A stretch of 64,000 nucleotides of DNA from JAXMEB01 sp046348545 (GTDB taxonomy: Bacteria; Pseudomonadota; Gammaproteobacteria; Berkiellales; Berkiellaceae): positions 372,001 to 436,000 of the forward strand of contig JAXMEB010000002.1 of NCBI GenBank assembly GCA_046348545.1, in the 5' to 3' direction. A program made the translations under genes and the position numbers. The notes under the pieces are model-generated. The model searched no databases. It was not told the DNA's origin and worked only from the letters and a program-made list of their open reading frames with translations. This document shows positions 43,785 to 53,062 of this stretch, one piece after another (position 1 is the stretch's first letter; the number at the start of each line of letters is the position of its first letter).

Positions 43785-45530
43785 ATGAGCGACAAAAATA
43801 TTGCGATGAATTCTGGAAAGGACAATGAAAGTTTTGCAGCGCTTTTAGAGCAAAGCTTAGCTGAAGTTGATATGCGTGCAGGCACGGTATTTGACGGCAC
43901 GATTTTAGAAATTAATAGAGAGCGTGGCATTGTCACGATTGATACCCCGCTGAAATCTGAAGGGTATATTCGCATTGAAGAATTCTTAAACCATGATGGT
44001 GAATTAGAAGTCCAAGTAGGGGATAAGATCCCAGTTGCGCTTGAAGCGGTTGAAGATGGTTGGGGGGAAACCCGTCTATCTCGTCAAAAGGCCAAACGAT
44101 TTGAAGCTTGGAAAGCGCTTGATGAAGCGTTTAAAGCAGACAAACCTGTCAAAGGGATTATCTACGGAAAAGTCAAAGGTGGCTTTACAGTGGATATCAA
44201 TTCTATTCGTGCCTTTTTACCGGGTTCACTCGTCGATGTCAGACCAGTACGTGACATGACGCAATATGAAAACAGAGAACTTGAGTTTAAAGTGATCAAG
44301 CTTGATCCTAAGCGCAATAACGTCGTCGTATCTCGTCGTTCAGTCGTGGAATCTGAAAGCAGTGCAGAGCGTGTTGCGCTGTTGTCTGGTTTAGAAGAAG
44401 GTCAGATTGTAAGAGGCGCTGTTAAGAATCTCACAGATTATGGTGCGTTTGTTGATCTAGGTGGTATGGATGGATTGCTTCATATCACAGATATCGCATG
44501 GAAACGAGTCAAGCACCCCAGTGAAGTGTTGGCGGTAGGACAAGAGATTGATGTTAAAGTCCTTAAATTCGATAAAGATAAAATGCGAGTTTCACTCGGT
44601 CTCAAGCAATTAGGTGATGATCCATGGGTCGGCGTTGCAAGACGTTATCCTGAAGGGACCCGTGTGTTTGGTAAAATCACCAATATTGCGGATTATGGCT
44701 GTTTCGTTGAACTCGAAGAAGGTATTGAAGGCCTGGTACACGTTTCTGAGATGGATTGGACTAACCGCAATATTCACCCGAGCAAAGTTGTCGAATATGG
44801 TGAAGAAGTTGAAGTTATGGTTCTTGATATCGATGAAGAACGTCGCCGTATTTCCTTAGGTTTGAAGCAATGTAAAGCCAGTCCTTGGGATGCATTTGCG
44901 GGCACCCATAACAAAGGCGACAAAATTAAAGGGAAGATCAAATCCATTACTGATTTTGGTATTTTCATCGGATTGGATGGTGGTATTGATGGTCTTGTTC
45001 ATCTTTCTGATATTTCTTGGAATGTTGCTGGTGAAGAAGCTGTACGCAATTACAAGAAAGGTGATGAACTTGAAGCGGTCGTGTTATCAGTTGATCCTGA
45101 GCGCGAACGTATTTCGTTGGGGATTAAACAACTGGATGCAGATCCTTATTCTGCCTTCTTGTCTGAAAATCCCAAAGGTAGCATCGTGACCGGTAAAGTG
45201 CACGAAGTGGATGCCAAAGGTGCGATTATTAACCTAGGTGAAGGCGTTGAAGGCTATTTACGCGCGACTGAGCTTGGGCGTGATCGTGTTGAAGATGCTC
45301 GGACGATTTTAAGTGTAGGTGAAGAAGTTGAAGCTAAATTCATTGGCGTAGACAAGAAAAACCGAACACTCTTGTTGTCTGTGAAAGCTAAAGAAACGCA
45401 AGAAGAAGCACAAGCTATTCGGAATTACACTCGTAGTTCTAATAATGCTGCTGATCAAAATGCAACGACTTTAGGTGATTTGCTTAAAGAACATATGCGT
45501 TCTGACAAAGATGAGAACAAGGACGAATAG
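43785..45530 (+). CDS. rpsA: 30S ribosomal protein S1
   Basis: Binds mRNA leaders on the small subunit. 581 residues (E. coli 557) with six S1 domains: two diverged N-terminal ones, then four with the GxxVxGxVxNxxDYGAFVDLGG pattern (for example LTDYGAFVDL, IADYGCFVELEEG, ITDFGIFIGLDGG). The N-terminus has about 10 extra residues and the acidic C-terminal tail (residues 540-581) is longer than usual. Autoregulation is likely through the leader. Confidence 0.96.
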   Translation: MSDKNIAMNSGKDNESFAALLEQSLAEVDMRAGTVFDGTILEINRERGIVTIDTPLKSEGYIRIEEFLNHDGELEVQVGDKIPVALEAVEDGWGETRLSRQKAKRFEAWKALDEAFKADKPVKGIIYGKVKGGFTVDINSIRAFLPGSLVDVRPVRDMTQYENRELEFKVIKLDPKRNNVVVSRRSVVESESSAERVALLSGLEEGQIVRGAVKNLTDYGAFVDLGGMDGLLHITDIAWKRVKHPSEVLAVGQEIDVKVLKFDKDKMRVSLGLKQLGDDPWVGVARRYPEGTRVFGKITNIADYGCFVELEEGIEGLVHVSEMDWTNRNIHPSKVVEYGEEVEVMVLDIDEERRRISLGLKQCKASPWDAFAGTHNKGDKIKGKIKSITDFGIFIGLDGGIDGLVHLSDISWNVAGEEAVRNYKKGDELEAVVLSVDPERERISLGIKQLDADPYSAFLSENPKGSIVTGKVHEVDAKGAIINLGEGVEGYLRATELGRDRVEDARTILSVGEEVEAKFIGVDKKNRTLLLSVKAKETQEEAQAIRNYTRSSNNAADQNATTLGDLLKEHMRSDKDENKDE

Positions 45531-45557
45531 TTCTGATCTTCTAGGGCTTGTGATAAA

Positions 45558-45592
45558 AAGCGGCTTAGTTAATGCTAAGCCGCTTTTTTTTT
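45558..45592 (+). terminator. rho-independent terminator of the rpsA unit
   Basis: Perfect 11-bp stem AAGCGGCTTAG/CTAAGCCGCTT (45558-45568 with 45575-45585), 6-nt loop, then a run of T to 45592. Strong terminator separating rpsA from lapA. Confidence 0.95.
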
Positions 45593-45640
45593 CGTAGAAT
45601 GGAGTTTGTATTATATTGATCCCATTAGTCAGGAGGATGC

Positions 45641-45934
45641 ATGCGGATCATCACCTTGTTATTTGTTATATTGCTAGTTGTTTTAGGTGCTTTTTTTTCA
45701 GCACTAAATTCAGAGTCTGTGAAAGTGAACTACCTATTTGGTAGTGCTGAATTGCCCTTAGCGATTGTTGTGTTTATTGCGCTTGCTATTGGAATATTAC
45801 TAACGGCCCTTAGCTTAGGGTTTCGGGTGTTTTGGTTAAAGATCAAAAACAAAAGGCTCAATTCAAAGTTAAAACAACTAGAAGCCAATGCAAATCAACA
45901 GTCACACCAAGAATTGATCAGGGAAATCAAATAA
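45641..45934 (+). CDS. lapA: lipopolysaccharide assembly protein A
   Basis: Small inner-membrane protein (DUF1049) working with LapB to control LPS synthesis. 97 residues with two transmembrane helices (MRIITLLFVILLVVLGAFFSALN and a second at 47-70) separated by NSESVKVNYLFG, the family hallmark, and a basic, coiled C-terminal tail. AGGAGG is 5-6 nt before ATG 45641. Followed after 1 nt by lapB. Confidence 0.92.
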   Translation: MRIITLLFVILLVVLGAFFSALNSESVKVNYLFGSAELPLAIVVFIALAIGILLTALSLGFRVFWLKIKNKRLNSKLKQLEANANQQSHQELIREIK

Positions 45935-45935
45935 G

Positions 45936-47108
45936 ATGTGGGAACTATTGTTCCTATTATTACCAATCGCAGCCTTAAGCGGATGGATTGCAGGTCGGCG
46001 TCTCAGCCGCCCCTCGTCTGGGGATAACGGTATTAAGCTGTCCTCTGAATATTTTCAGGGTCTTAATTTTTTAATCAATGATAAGCCCGATAGGGCAATT
46101 GATGCTTTTATTAGGATGCTAGATAGTACGCCAGATAGTGTGGAAACGACACTTGCATTGGGGAATCTTTTTAGAAAGCGCGGAGAAGTCGATCGTGCGA
46201 TTAGATTACATCAAAAGCTGATTTCACAGCCTTTATTGACCGCGCAGCAACGCAGACAGTCGGTGTTTGAATTGGGACAAGATTATATGCGTGCTGGCGT
46301 TTATGATAGGGCTGAGAGCTTGTTTTTAGAGTTAACTAATAGTGTAGGTGATCAGCTAGCAACCAGTGTGAAACACCTCATAGATATCTATGAGCGTGAA
46401 AAAGACTGGGATAAAGCCGTCAAAATGTCACAAAAGCTTCAGAACATGACGGGTCAATTTATGGGGCGAGAGATTGCCCATTATCGTTGTGAGCAAGCTC
46501 AGGTCGCTTGGGCGAAAGGAAGCATTCGAAAAGCATTAAGATATTTAAAATCAAGCGTAACAGCCGACAAATTTTGTGTGAGATCGAGTTTAATTCAAGG
46601 TGATATAGATCGTGCTCAAGGTCGATATCGACAAGCTTTGAATGCTTATCAGCAAGTACAGCACCAAGACATGGCTTACATTTCAGAAGCCATACAGCCT
46701 GTTACAGAGTGTTATGTTAAAATGGGCGCTGAAAGCCAACTTATTAATTATTTTGAGCAACTTCTCAGAATCAGTCCTAATATTAGCGTGATGTTAGCCA
46801 GCGTCAGTCATTTGAAAAATTACTTAGGATTATCAAGAACTGCCGAAATGCTAGCGGATTACATCTATAAACATCCTTCAATACAAGGTCTTGCTCAATT
46901 GATAGATTTGCATGTTCATCAAAGCGAGCATCTACACCGTCGAGAATGGGTTGTTTTGAAAACATTGATTGAGCGGTTATTAGTCAAAAAACCGAGTTAT
47001 AAATGTGGGCATTGCGGTTTCGCTTATAAAACCCTGCATTGGCAATGTCCCAGTTGCCGTCATTGGTCCACTGTGAAGCCTATTTTGGCGCTGGAAACCG
47101 AATTATAA
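45936..47108 (+). CDS. lapB: lipopolysaccharide assembly protein B
   Basis: TPR protein that tethers FtsH to LpxC and so balances LPS and phospholipid. 390 residues: N-terminal membrane anchor ending GRRLSRPSS, about nine TPRs, and a C-terminal rubredoxin-type zinc site (CGHCGFAYKTLHWQCPSCRHWS, ligands C-x2-C and C-x2-C near residues 358-375). The last codons and stop lie in the first copy of a 40-bp tandem duplication. Confidence 0.95.
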   Translation: MWELLFLLLPIAALSGWIAGRRLSRPSSGDNGIKLSSEYFQGLNFLINDKPDRAIDAFIRMLDSTPDSVETTLALGNLFRKRGEVDRAIRLHQKLISQPLLTAQQRRQSVFELGQDYMRAGVYDRAESLFLELTNSVGDQLATSVKHLIDIYEREKDWDKAVKMSQKLQNMTGQFMGREIAHYRCEQAQVAWAKGSIRKALRYLKSSVTADKFCVRSSLIQGDIDRAQGRYRQALNAYQQVQHQDMAYISEAIQPVTECYVKMGAESQLINYFEQLLRISPNISVMLASVSHLKNYLGLSRTAEMLADYIYKHPSIQGLAQLIDLHVHQSEHLHRREWVVLKTLIERLLVKKPSYKCGHCGFAYKTLHWQCPSCRHWSTVKPILALETEL

Positions 47109-47162
47109 TTTGACCCTTCGTCTTTTGGCGCTGGAAACCGAATTATAATTTGACCCTTCGTC
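47083..47162 (+). repeat. perfect 40-bp tandem duplication at the lapB 3' end
   Basis: Bases 47083-47122 are repeated exactly at 47123-47162. The unit begins TTTTGGCGCTGG and ends CCCTTCGTC. The first copy carries the last eight codons and TAA of lapB; the second is untranslated. Absence of any mismatch suggests a recent slippage event. Confidence 0.95.
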
Positions 47163-47254
47163 GCCTCATGAAGCAGACTTGTCCCCTATATCGTTGGCAT
47201 CACTTGAGTAAGTCAGTCTAATCATTAAAATATCATCTGAGAAGGGGGAAGACT

Positions 47255-47965
47255 ATGGCACAGGCAGAAAGTAGAATAATTGTTGCCTTGGATTTTGAAG
47301 ACATCCGCGAGGCCAAAGTATTGGTCGATAAGCTTTCGCCTCAGCATTGCAAGCTAAAGATTGGTAAGCAACTCTTTACCCAACAAGGCCCACAATGGGT
47401 AGAAACCCTGGTTGGTAAAGGCTTTGATATTTTCCTAGATTTGAAATTTCATGATATTCCCCATCAAGTGGCATTAGCTTGTAAAGAAGCCACTAAGCTT
47501 GGCGTGTGGATGTTGAATGTCCATGCTTCTGGTGGGCGAACGATGTTGGCAGCGGCTAGAGAAGCCGTTAATAGTGTTAATGTAGACCGAACGCCCAAGT
47601 TAATTGGTGTGACTGTTTTAACTAGTTTAGAACAAACGGATTTAACAGAAATTGGGATTTTAGATCCGGTTGCTGTGCAAGTTGAACGTTTGGCCAAGCT
47701 TTGTGAAGCTGAAGGATTGGATGGCGTTGTGTGTTCTGCACAGGAAGCCCAAATGTTAAGACAAGTTTGTGGTTCAGAATTTCTATTGGTGACGCCGGGT
47801 ATTCGCCTGGATGAAAAAACCAAGGGTGATCAGAAGCGTATTGTGACGCCCACTCAAGCGATGGCATGGGGGGTTGATTATTTGGTGATTGGAAGACCTA
47901 TTACTGCAGCATTGGATCCTTTAAGCGTCATTGAATCCATTCAATTATCTTTAACGACAAGATGA
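47255..47965 (+). CDS. pyrF: orotidine 5'-phosphate decarboxylase
   Basis: Last step of UMP synthesis. 236 residues. Catalytic DxKxxD motif in DLKFHDIPHQVA near residue 59-67, start IIVALDFEDIREA, and VTPGIR phosphate-binding loop. Strong GAAGGGGGAAG before ATG 47255. Position after lapAB is conserved in gammaproteobacteria. Confidence 0.95.
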   Translation: MAQAESRIIVALDFEDIREAKVLVDKLSPQHCKLKIGKQLFTQQGPQWVETLVGKGFDIFLDLKFHDIPHQVALACKEATKLGVWMLNVHASGGRTMLAAAREAVNSVNVDRTPKLIGVTVLTSLEQTDLTEIGILDPVAVQVERLAKLCEAEGLDGVVCSAQEAQMLRQVCGSEFLLVTPGIRLDEKTKGDQKRIVTPTQAMAWGVDYLVIGRPITAALDPLSVIESIQLSLTTR

Positions 47966-47973
47966 GGTAGTGT

Positions 47974-49017
47974 GTGTTTGATTGGTTTAATAGTGCAATA
48001 TTACTGATAGCGTTAAGTTGTGGTGGCGTTGCTATTTTCAGATGGTATGCGTTGACGCAGGGTATCTTGGACAAACCTAACGAGCGTTCTTCGCACCTCG
48101 TTTCTACGCCGAGGGGGGGGGGGATTGTCTTCTCACTGCTTTGGTTTGGGCTATTAGGCTTCCTAATCTATTGTGCCGATCCAATCGATAGACCGCATTG
48201 GTGGGCTTATCTGATGGCAACGGCGCCCGTGCTGATTGTCATGTATTTAGGGTATTTAGATGATCTGCGAGGCGTTTCTGCAAAATCTAGATTAATAGGT
48301 CAATGTATCGCGGCGGCATTGAGTTTGTGGGTCATTGGTGATTCAGTTCAAGGGATCATTCCATGGACCACGAGCTTGCCGTATTGGATGATATTACCGG
48401 CTGCATTGGTTGCGATTGTTTGGATGGTTAATTTGGTCAACTTTATGGATGGTAGCGATGGATTAGCTGCAACCCAGTCTATTTTTGTTTTCGGGGTGGG
48501 TGGATATTTCATTTACCAATCGGGTGGCTATGAGCTGGCAACTTTGGCTTGGGGATTGGTTTGCTTACTATTAGGCTTTTTGGTCTGGAATTTACCCACT
48601 GCTCGGATTTTTATGGGTGATGCAGGCAGTTGTTTTCTCGGATTTTTAATAGCTATATTTGGATTGATAGGTTATCACTGGTTTAAGTTACCTTTACAGT
48701 ATTGGGGTATCTTAACCGCTGTATTTTGGTTTGACGCAACCCTTACATTGATTCGAAGGATACATCGAAAGGAAAAATGGATGGTTGCGCATCGTAAACA
48801 TGCTTATCAACGCTTGATTCAGTCAGGATGGTCTCACCAAAAACTCTTGTGTGGGCTTATTGTGGTGAATGGATTACTTTCCTCACTCGCTATTTGGGCT
48901 TTTCATGAACCTAAGTTGCTCAACGTCGCCTTTGGCTTAACGATTGTCTTTTTAGGCTTTATTTATCTCATGATAGAATGGCTTCGACCTATGTTTAAAA
49001 CATGGCATAGTGTTTAA
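47974..49017 (+). CDS. undecaprenyl-phosphate glycosyl-1-phosphate transferase (WecA/WbpL family)
   Basis: Polytopic enzyme that loads the first sugar-phosphate on undecaprenyl phosphate to start O-antigen or other surface glycan synthesis. 347 residues, about ten transmembrane helices. Motifs: STPRGGGIVF, DDLRGVSAKSRL, NFMDGSDGLAA (metal site), MGDAGSCFLGF and HRKHAYQRL, nearest the WbpL-like branch. GTG 47974 with GAGG 6 nt upstream, 8 nt after pyrF. Confidence 0.9.
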   Translation: MFDWFNSAILLIALSCGGVAIFRWYALTQGILDKPNERSSHLVSTPRGGGIVFSLLWFGLLGFLIYCADPIDRPHWWAYLMATAPVLIVMYLGYLDDLRGVSAKSRLIGQCIAAALSLWVIGDSVQGIIPWTTSLPYWMILPAALVAIVWMVNLVNFMDGSDGLAATQSIFVFGVGGYFIYQSGGYELATLAWGLVCLLLGFLVWNLPTARIFMGDAGSCFLGFLIAIFGLIGYHWFKLPLQYWGILTAVFWFDATLTLIRRIHRKEKWMVAHRKHAYQRLIQSGWSHQKLLCGLIVVNGLLSSLAIWAFHEPKLLNVAFGLTIVFLGFIYLMIEWLRPMFKTWHSV

Positions 49018-49061
49018 TTGTCACGATTGATTGGAAGAAATAAAACAAAAGGGATGACAAT

Positions 49062-50969
49062 ATGCGATTGTCCTGGTCTCATTGGAGAAGCCGTTGGGCT
49101 GCTTTTATTTATGATTTAGCCTGCATTCCCATCGCATGGCTAGGTGCATTTTGGTTACGTTTCAATCTTGATCAAATTCCCAGCGATATCTTAGGTCATG
49201 CCTTCTCTATGTTACCGATGGTGATTTTTTGTCAAGTATTCACTTTTTGGGGATTTGGATTGTATCGAGGCGTGTGGCGGTTTGCCTCGATGCCGGATTT
49301 ATCTCGGATCATAAAATCTATCATGTTGGGTGGTCTACTGACACTTTTAACTTTTTTTCTGGTCACTAGGCTCGCTCACTTGCCACGCTCGGTGATCCCG
49401 CTTTATAGCTTATTGCTTTTATTCATGTTGGGTGGCGCACGTTTTGCATTTAGGTGGTTTAAGGATAAAAAAACATCTCTCTCATCAGGATCACAAAAAG
49501 TGCTCATTGTGGGGGCAGGACAAGCGGGTGAAAGTTTAGTCAGAGATTTAAAGCGCCATTCGGGTGAATTTCAGCCGATTGTTTTTGTAGATGACAGAGC
49601 GCATAAAATCGGTCGTGAGATCCATGGTTTAAGAGTGCAGGGATCGAGTGAAGACATTCCAGCGTTAGTCAAACAATATGGTATCGATATTGTGATGATT
49701 GCCATCCCTTCTGCAACTGCCCAAGATATGCGGCGTATTGTCGGCGTTTGTGAGTCTATAGCCATACCGGTGAGGACGCTGCCTAGTATTAATGATCTGC
49801 TTTCTGGCAAAGTTTCTCTGAATGAGATGCGTAAGATTTCTTTAGAAGATTTGTTGGGTCGAGATCCGGTCAAAATTGATTGGCAAGCGATTACGCAGTC
49901 ACTCGCTAATCAATGTGTTTGGGTTACAGGCGGTGGTGGTTCGATTGGTTCTGAATTGTGTCGTCAAATATTAAGACACTTGCCTGATAAATTAGTTGTT
50001 GTCGATCACTGTGAATATCATATTTTTCAATTGGAGCAAGAGCTTAATCAATTACCGCCACAGATTGCAGAACGTGTGACTTATCGATTACTCGATGTTT
50101 GCGATATCCCTGGTGTTTGGAAAGCGATGGGTGAGGATAATCCGGATGTGATTTTTCACGCAGCAGCTTACAAACATGTCCCTATTCTTGAGCCTCAAAT
50201 TCGAGTCGCTGTAAAAAACAATATTTTAGGGACGGCGTGTGTTGCTCAGGCTGCTGTGGCTTTAGGGGCGAAGAAATTCTTATTGGTTTCAACGGATAAA
50301 GCCGTGAATCCAAGTTGTGTGATGGGGGCGACTAAACGAATAGCTGAAATGATCTGTCAGTCATTGCATCAGCAACATGCCACAGAATTTACCACGGTGC
50401 GATTTGGGAATGTTTTAGGATCTAAAGGATCGGTTGTTGAGATCTTTCAGAAACAGCTTGCTCAGGGGGGGCCGCTGACTGTCACACATCCTGAGGTGAT
50501 GCGTTATTTTATGACGATTCAAGAGGCGTGCCAGCTCATTCTACAAGGGTTGACTATGAGTACAGGAGGTGAGTTGTTCGTCTTAGATATGGGCGAGCCA
50601 GTCAAGATTCGATACATGGCTGAACAAATGATACGCTTAGCGGGCAAGAAGTTAGATGACATACAAATACAGTATATTGGTCTAAAGCCTGGTGAAAAGC
50701 TTTTTGAGGAACTATTTCATTCAAAAGAGCAATTATTACCCACACCTCATGCTAAAATCATGAAGGCTCAGACAAGAATGATCGATCATCGTGAACTAGA
50801 CAGGCATCTTAAAATTTTTGAAGAGCGCGTCTTTGCTTGTCAAGAAGACATCCTGATGAATCTGATGCAGCATCTTGTTCCAGAATTTAAAGGCACTCAA
50901 CATTCTATGCCAGGTTCTGAAAGTGAGCCAGTTGTGGTCAAAAGCCAGCGAGAACTTGAATATCACTGA
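49062..50969 (+). CDS. membrane nucleotide-sugar 4,6-dehydratase (WbpM/CapD/PglF family)
   Basis: Makes UDP-4-keto-6-deoxy-HexNAc for surface glycans. 635 residues: four N-terminal transmembrane helices, a first Rossmann domain (GAGQAGESLVRDL near residue 150), then the catalytic extended-SDR domain with TGGGGSIGSELC near 288, YKHVPILE and VSTDKAVNPSCVMGATKR, where Met-Lys replaces the usual Tyr-Lys as in WbpM-type dehydratases. Works with the preceding glycosyl-phosphate transferase, whose likely substrate is a product of this enzyme. Confidence 0.92.
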   Translation: MRLSWSHWRSRWAAFIYDLACIPIAWLGAFWLRFNLDQIPSDILGHAFSMLPMVIFCQVFTFWGFGLYRGVWRFASMPDLSRIIKSIMLGGLLTLLTFFLVTRLAHLPRSVIPLYSLLLLFMLGGARFAFRWFKDKKTSLSSGSQKVLIVGAGQAGESLVRDLKRHSGEFQPIVFVDDRAHKIGREIHGLRVQGSSEDIPALVKQYGIDIVMIAIPSATAQDMRRIVGVCESIAIPVRTLPSINDLLSGKVSLNEMRKISLEDLLGRDPVKIDWQAITQSLANQCVWVTGGGGSIGSELCRQILRHLPDKLVVVDHCEYHIFQLEQELNQLPPQIAERVTYRLLDVCDIPGVWKAMGEDNPDVIFHAAAYKHVPILEPQIRVAVKNNILGTACVAQAAVALGAKKFLLVSTDKAVNPSCVMGATKRIAEMICQSLHQQHATEFTTVRFGNVLGSKGSVVEIFQKQLAQGGPLTVTHPEVMRYFMTIQEACQLILQGLTMSTGGELFVLDMGEPVKIRYMAEQMIRLAGKKLDDIQIQYIGLKPGEKLFEELFHSKEQLLPTPHAKIMKAQTRMIDHRELDRHLKIFEERVFACQEDILMNLMQHLVPEFKGTQHSMPGSESEPVVVKSQRELEYH

Positions 50970-50981
50970 TGAGGTGCACGT

Positions 50982-51896
50982 ATGGTCCCTGTGGTTAGAA
51001 AAGCCGTTTTTCCCGTTGCAGGTTTGGGTACACGTTTTTTGCCGGCAACTAAAGCCAACCCTAAGGAAATGTTGGCCATTGTGGATAAACCTCTGATCCA
51101 ATACGCTGTCGAGGAAGCTGTGGCCTCAGGTATTACCGAGCTTATCTTTGTGACCAGTGGTTCTAAGCGTGCCATTGAAGATCACTTTGATGTTAATTTT
51201 GAGCTTGAACATTGTTTGCAACAATCGCACAAATTAGATTTACTGCCTATTGTTCAAAATATTGTGCCTGAAGGTGTGTGTTGCATATATGTGAGACAAC
51301 CGAAGCCGTTGGGATTGGGGCATGCTGTGCTTTGTGCAAAGGAAGTCGTTGGTGATGAGCCGTTTGCAGTGCTTTTAGCAGATGATTTAATTGAAGGGCA
51401 TCATCAACCCTGCTTACAACAAATGCTTCAAGTTTTTGATGAAACAGGTCTTTCAACGTTAGCGGTCGAGCCGATTAATCGTCAAGATGCTAAGAAATAT
51501 GGCATTATTGATTTTGAAGGCGAATGGTCTGGATTAGGAGAAATTTCCAGCATTATTGAAAAGCCGGATCCACAAGATGCGCCCTCTAGTTTAGGGGTTG
51601 TTGGCCGTTATATTTTTACACCGCAAATTTTAGAGCTCTTGTCGCATCAAAAGCCCGGGAAGGGTGGTGAAATTCAATTGACAGATGCTATTGCGGAGCT
51701 ACTTGCCATTGAAAATGTATTAGCATATGAATTCAGAGGTCAACGTTATGATTGTGGCTCAAAGCTCGGTTTTTTAAAAGCAACATTGAATTATGGTTTA
51801 AAGCATTCTGAACTCGGGTCAGATTTAAAAGATTACATTTTAGAAGAACTCTATCCGCAGCTAAGCACTTCAAAAGAGACTGTAACACTGATCTAA
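50982..51896 (+). CDS. galU: UTP-glucose-1-phosphate uridylyltransferase
   Basis: Makes UDP-glucose for galE and polysaccharide synthesis. 304 residues. Signature AVFPVAGLGTRFLPATKANPKEML in blocks (GLGTRFLPATK, PKEML), VDKPLIQYAVEEA, LADDLI and the GEIQLTDAI motif. ATG 50982 is preceded by GAGGTG about 6 nt upstream; 12 nt after the dehydratase gene, so one operon. Confidence 0.95.
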   Translation: MVPVVRKAVFPVAGLGTRFLPATKANPKEMLAIVDKPLIQYAVEEAVASGITELIFVTSGSKRAIEDHFDVNFELEHCLQQSHKLDLLPIVQNIVPEGVCCIYVRQPKPLGLGHAVLCAKEVVGDEPFAVLLADDLIEGHHQPCLQQMLQVFDETGLSTLAVEPINRQDAKKYGIIDFEGEWSGLGEISSIIEKPDPQDAPSSLGVVGRYIFTPQILELLSHQKPGKGGEIQLTDAIAELLAIENVLAYEFRGQRYDCGSKLGFLKATLNYGLKHSELGSDLKDYILEELYPQLSTSKETVTLI

Positions 51897-52000
51897 CGTT
51901 TTAAATCACGATAAAAATTTTCATGAGGCCCTAACATCAAAAGAGTTAGCCTGGGCATGGCATCATCAAAACGATACGCAAGAAGCCATTCTTGTCGTTG
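51893..52000 (-). pseudogene. 3' remnant of a RelE/ParE-type toxin gene
   Basis: On the minus strand, bases 52000-51893 read QRQEWLLAYRFDDA, then PRLTLLMLGPHENFYRDLKR and a stop. The LAYRFDD...LxLLxLGPHENFYRDLKR pattern is typical of the C-terminal strands of RelE-superfamily toxins. Nothing matching the N-terminal two-thirds is seen beyond the 128-bp repeat that abuts it at 52001, and no antitoxin gene is present. The stop overlaps that of galU. Assignment is from memory of the family and is tentative. Confidence 0.5.
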
Positions 52001-52128
52001 TATACCCTTCATAGCTGAATTTTCGGGGTTGTTGCCTTCGCGATTCTCACTGCAGTCATGTACTTTATGTACACTCCTGCGACTCGAACGCTCGGCGCCT
52101 ACCCGAAAAATCATCTGTTGTGGGTATA
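52001..52128. repeat. 128-bp TATACCC palindromic repeat, copy C
   Basis: Same length and ends as copies A, B and D. Central stem TGCAG/CTGCG keeps pairing through a T-G wobble; loop TGTAC-TTTAT-GTACA. Lies between convergent galU and the glycerol facilitator gene, directly against the toxin-gene remnant. Confidence 0.88.
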
Positions 52129-52172
52129 AATCGTCAATTCGATTGAGAATCTACAAGGATGGATCTAATATT

Positions 52173-52904
52173 TTAGTAAATCAATTGCCAGAGTGCGGCA
52201 CCAATCAACCCACCAATTAATGGGCCAACAACGGGTACCCAAGCATAGGCCCAATCAGAACTGCGTTTACCTGGAATGGGCAGAATCGCGTGAGCAATAC
52301 GCGGTCCTAAATCGCGAGCGGGATTGATAGCATAACCTGTAGGGCCACCCAGTGATAAACCGATGCCCCAAACGAGCATACCCACCAAATACGGTCCCAA
52401 GCCAGTGACAGGTCCTCCAGCCGTTGCTTGTCCGAAAATAGCGCCGACGCCAAGTACAAGGACCACTGTGCCGATGATTTCGGTGACGAGATTACTGGGA
52501 TAATGTCGAATGGCAGGTTGCGTGCAAAATACAGCCAGCTTTTTATCTGAACAGGTAGTTGCTCGCCAATGAGGATAATAGGCAATCCATACCAAGCTAG
52601 CGCCCATCATTGAGCCTAAAAGTTGAGCGGTGATTATTTTGAGTAGTGTTGGAATTGAATAGAGACCTAGAGCGAATTTGGATAACGATACGGCTGGATT
52701 GATGTCTGCTTGCGTAGAACCGACGGATTGAGCGACAAAGACCCCCATAATGACCGCAATGGCCCAGCCTGTGGTGATGGTGATCCAACCGCCATTTTCA
52801 CCTTTGGAACCGTGGAGCAGCACATTAGCAACCACACCCGCTCCTAATAAAATCAGTATCAAAGATCCTAGAAATTCACCTAAAATAGCCATGTAACTAA
52901 CCAT
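52173..52904 (-). CDS. glpF: glycerol facilitator / aquaglyceroporin (MIP family)
   Basis: Six-helix channel with two NPA boxes: INPAVS near residue 70 and INPARDLGPR near 195. Asp directly after NPAR is the usual marker of glycerol-conducting GlpF-type channels as opposed to water-only AqpZ. About 243 residues. ATG 52904 or ATG 52892; neither has a strong ribosome site. No glpK or glpD in the window, so its substrate is inferred only. Confidence 0.85.
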   Translation of the reverse strand: MVSYMAILGEFLGSLILILLGAGVVANVLLHGSKGENGGWITITTGWAIAVIMGVFVAQSVGSTQADINPAVSLSKFALGLYSIPTLLKIITAQLLGSMMGASLVWIAYYPHWRATTCSDKKLAVFCTQPAIRHYPSNLVTEIIGTVVLVLGVGAIFGQATAGGPVTGLGPYLVGMLVWGIGLSLGGPTGYAINPARDLGPRIAHAILPIPGKRSSDWAYAWVPVVGPLIGGLIGAALWQLIY

Positions 52905-53062
52905 CTTGTAGCTGAAAAACAAGAAAGCACTATAGGTTCATAATAGGTCAGATGCAAGAGGTTGTTAATTAAAAGTAAAATTAAAGTGAAACTAAAATGG
53001 CTCGATAAAGTCTTAATATTATCTCGTCGGCATTCTTGAGATTTAACTGGAGAAATCAGCAT

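Noticed and set aside
52129..52172. N-terminal half of the RelE-like toxin beyond repeat C
   Set aside because: All three minus-strand frames carry stops within 44 bp and show no toxin-like sequence.
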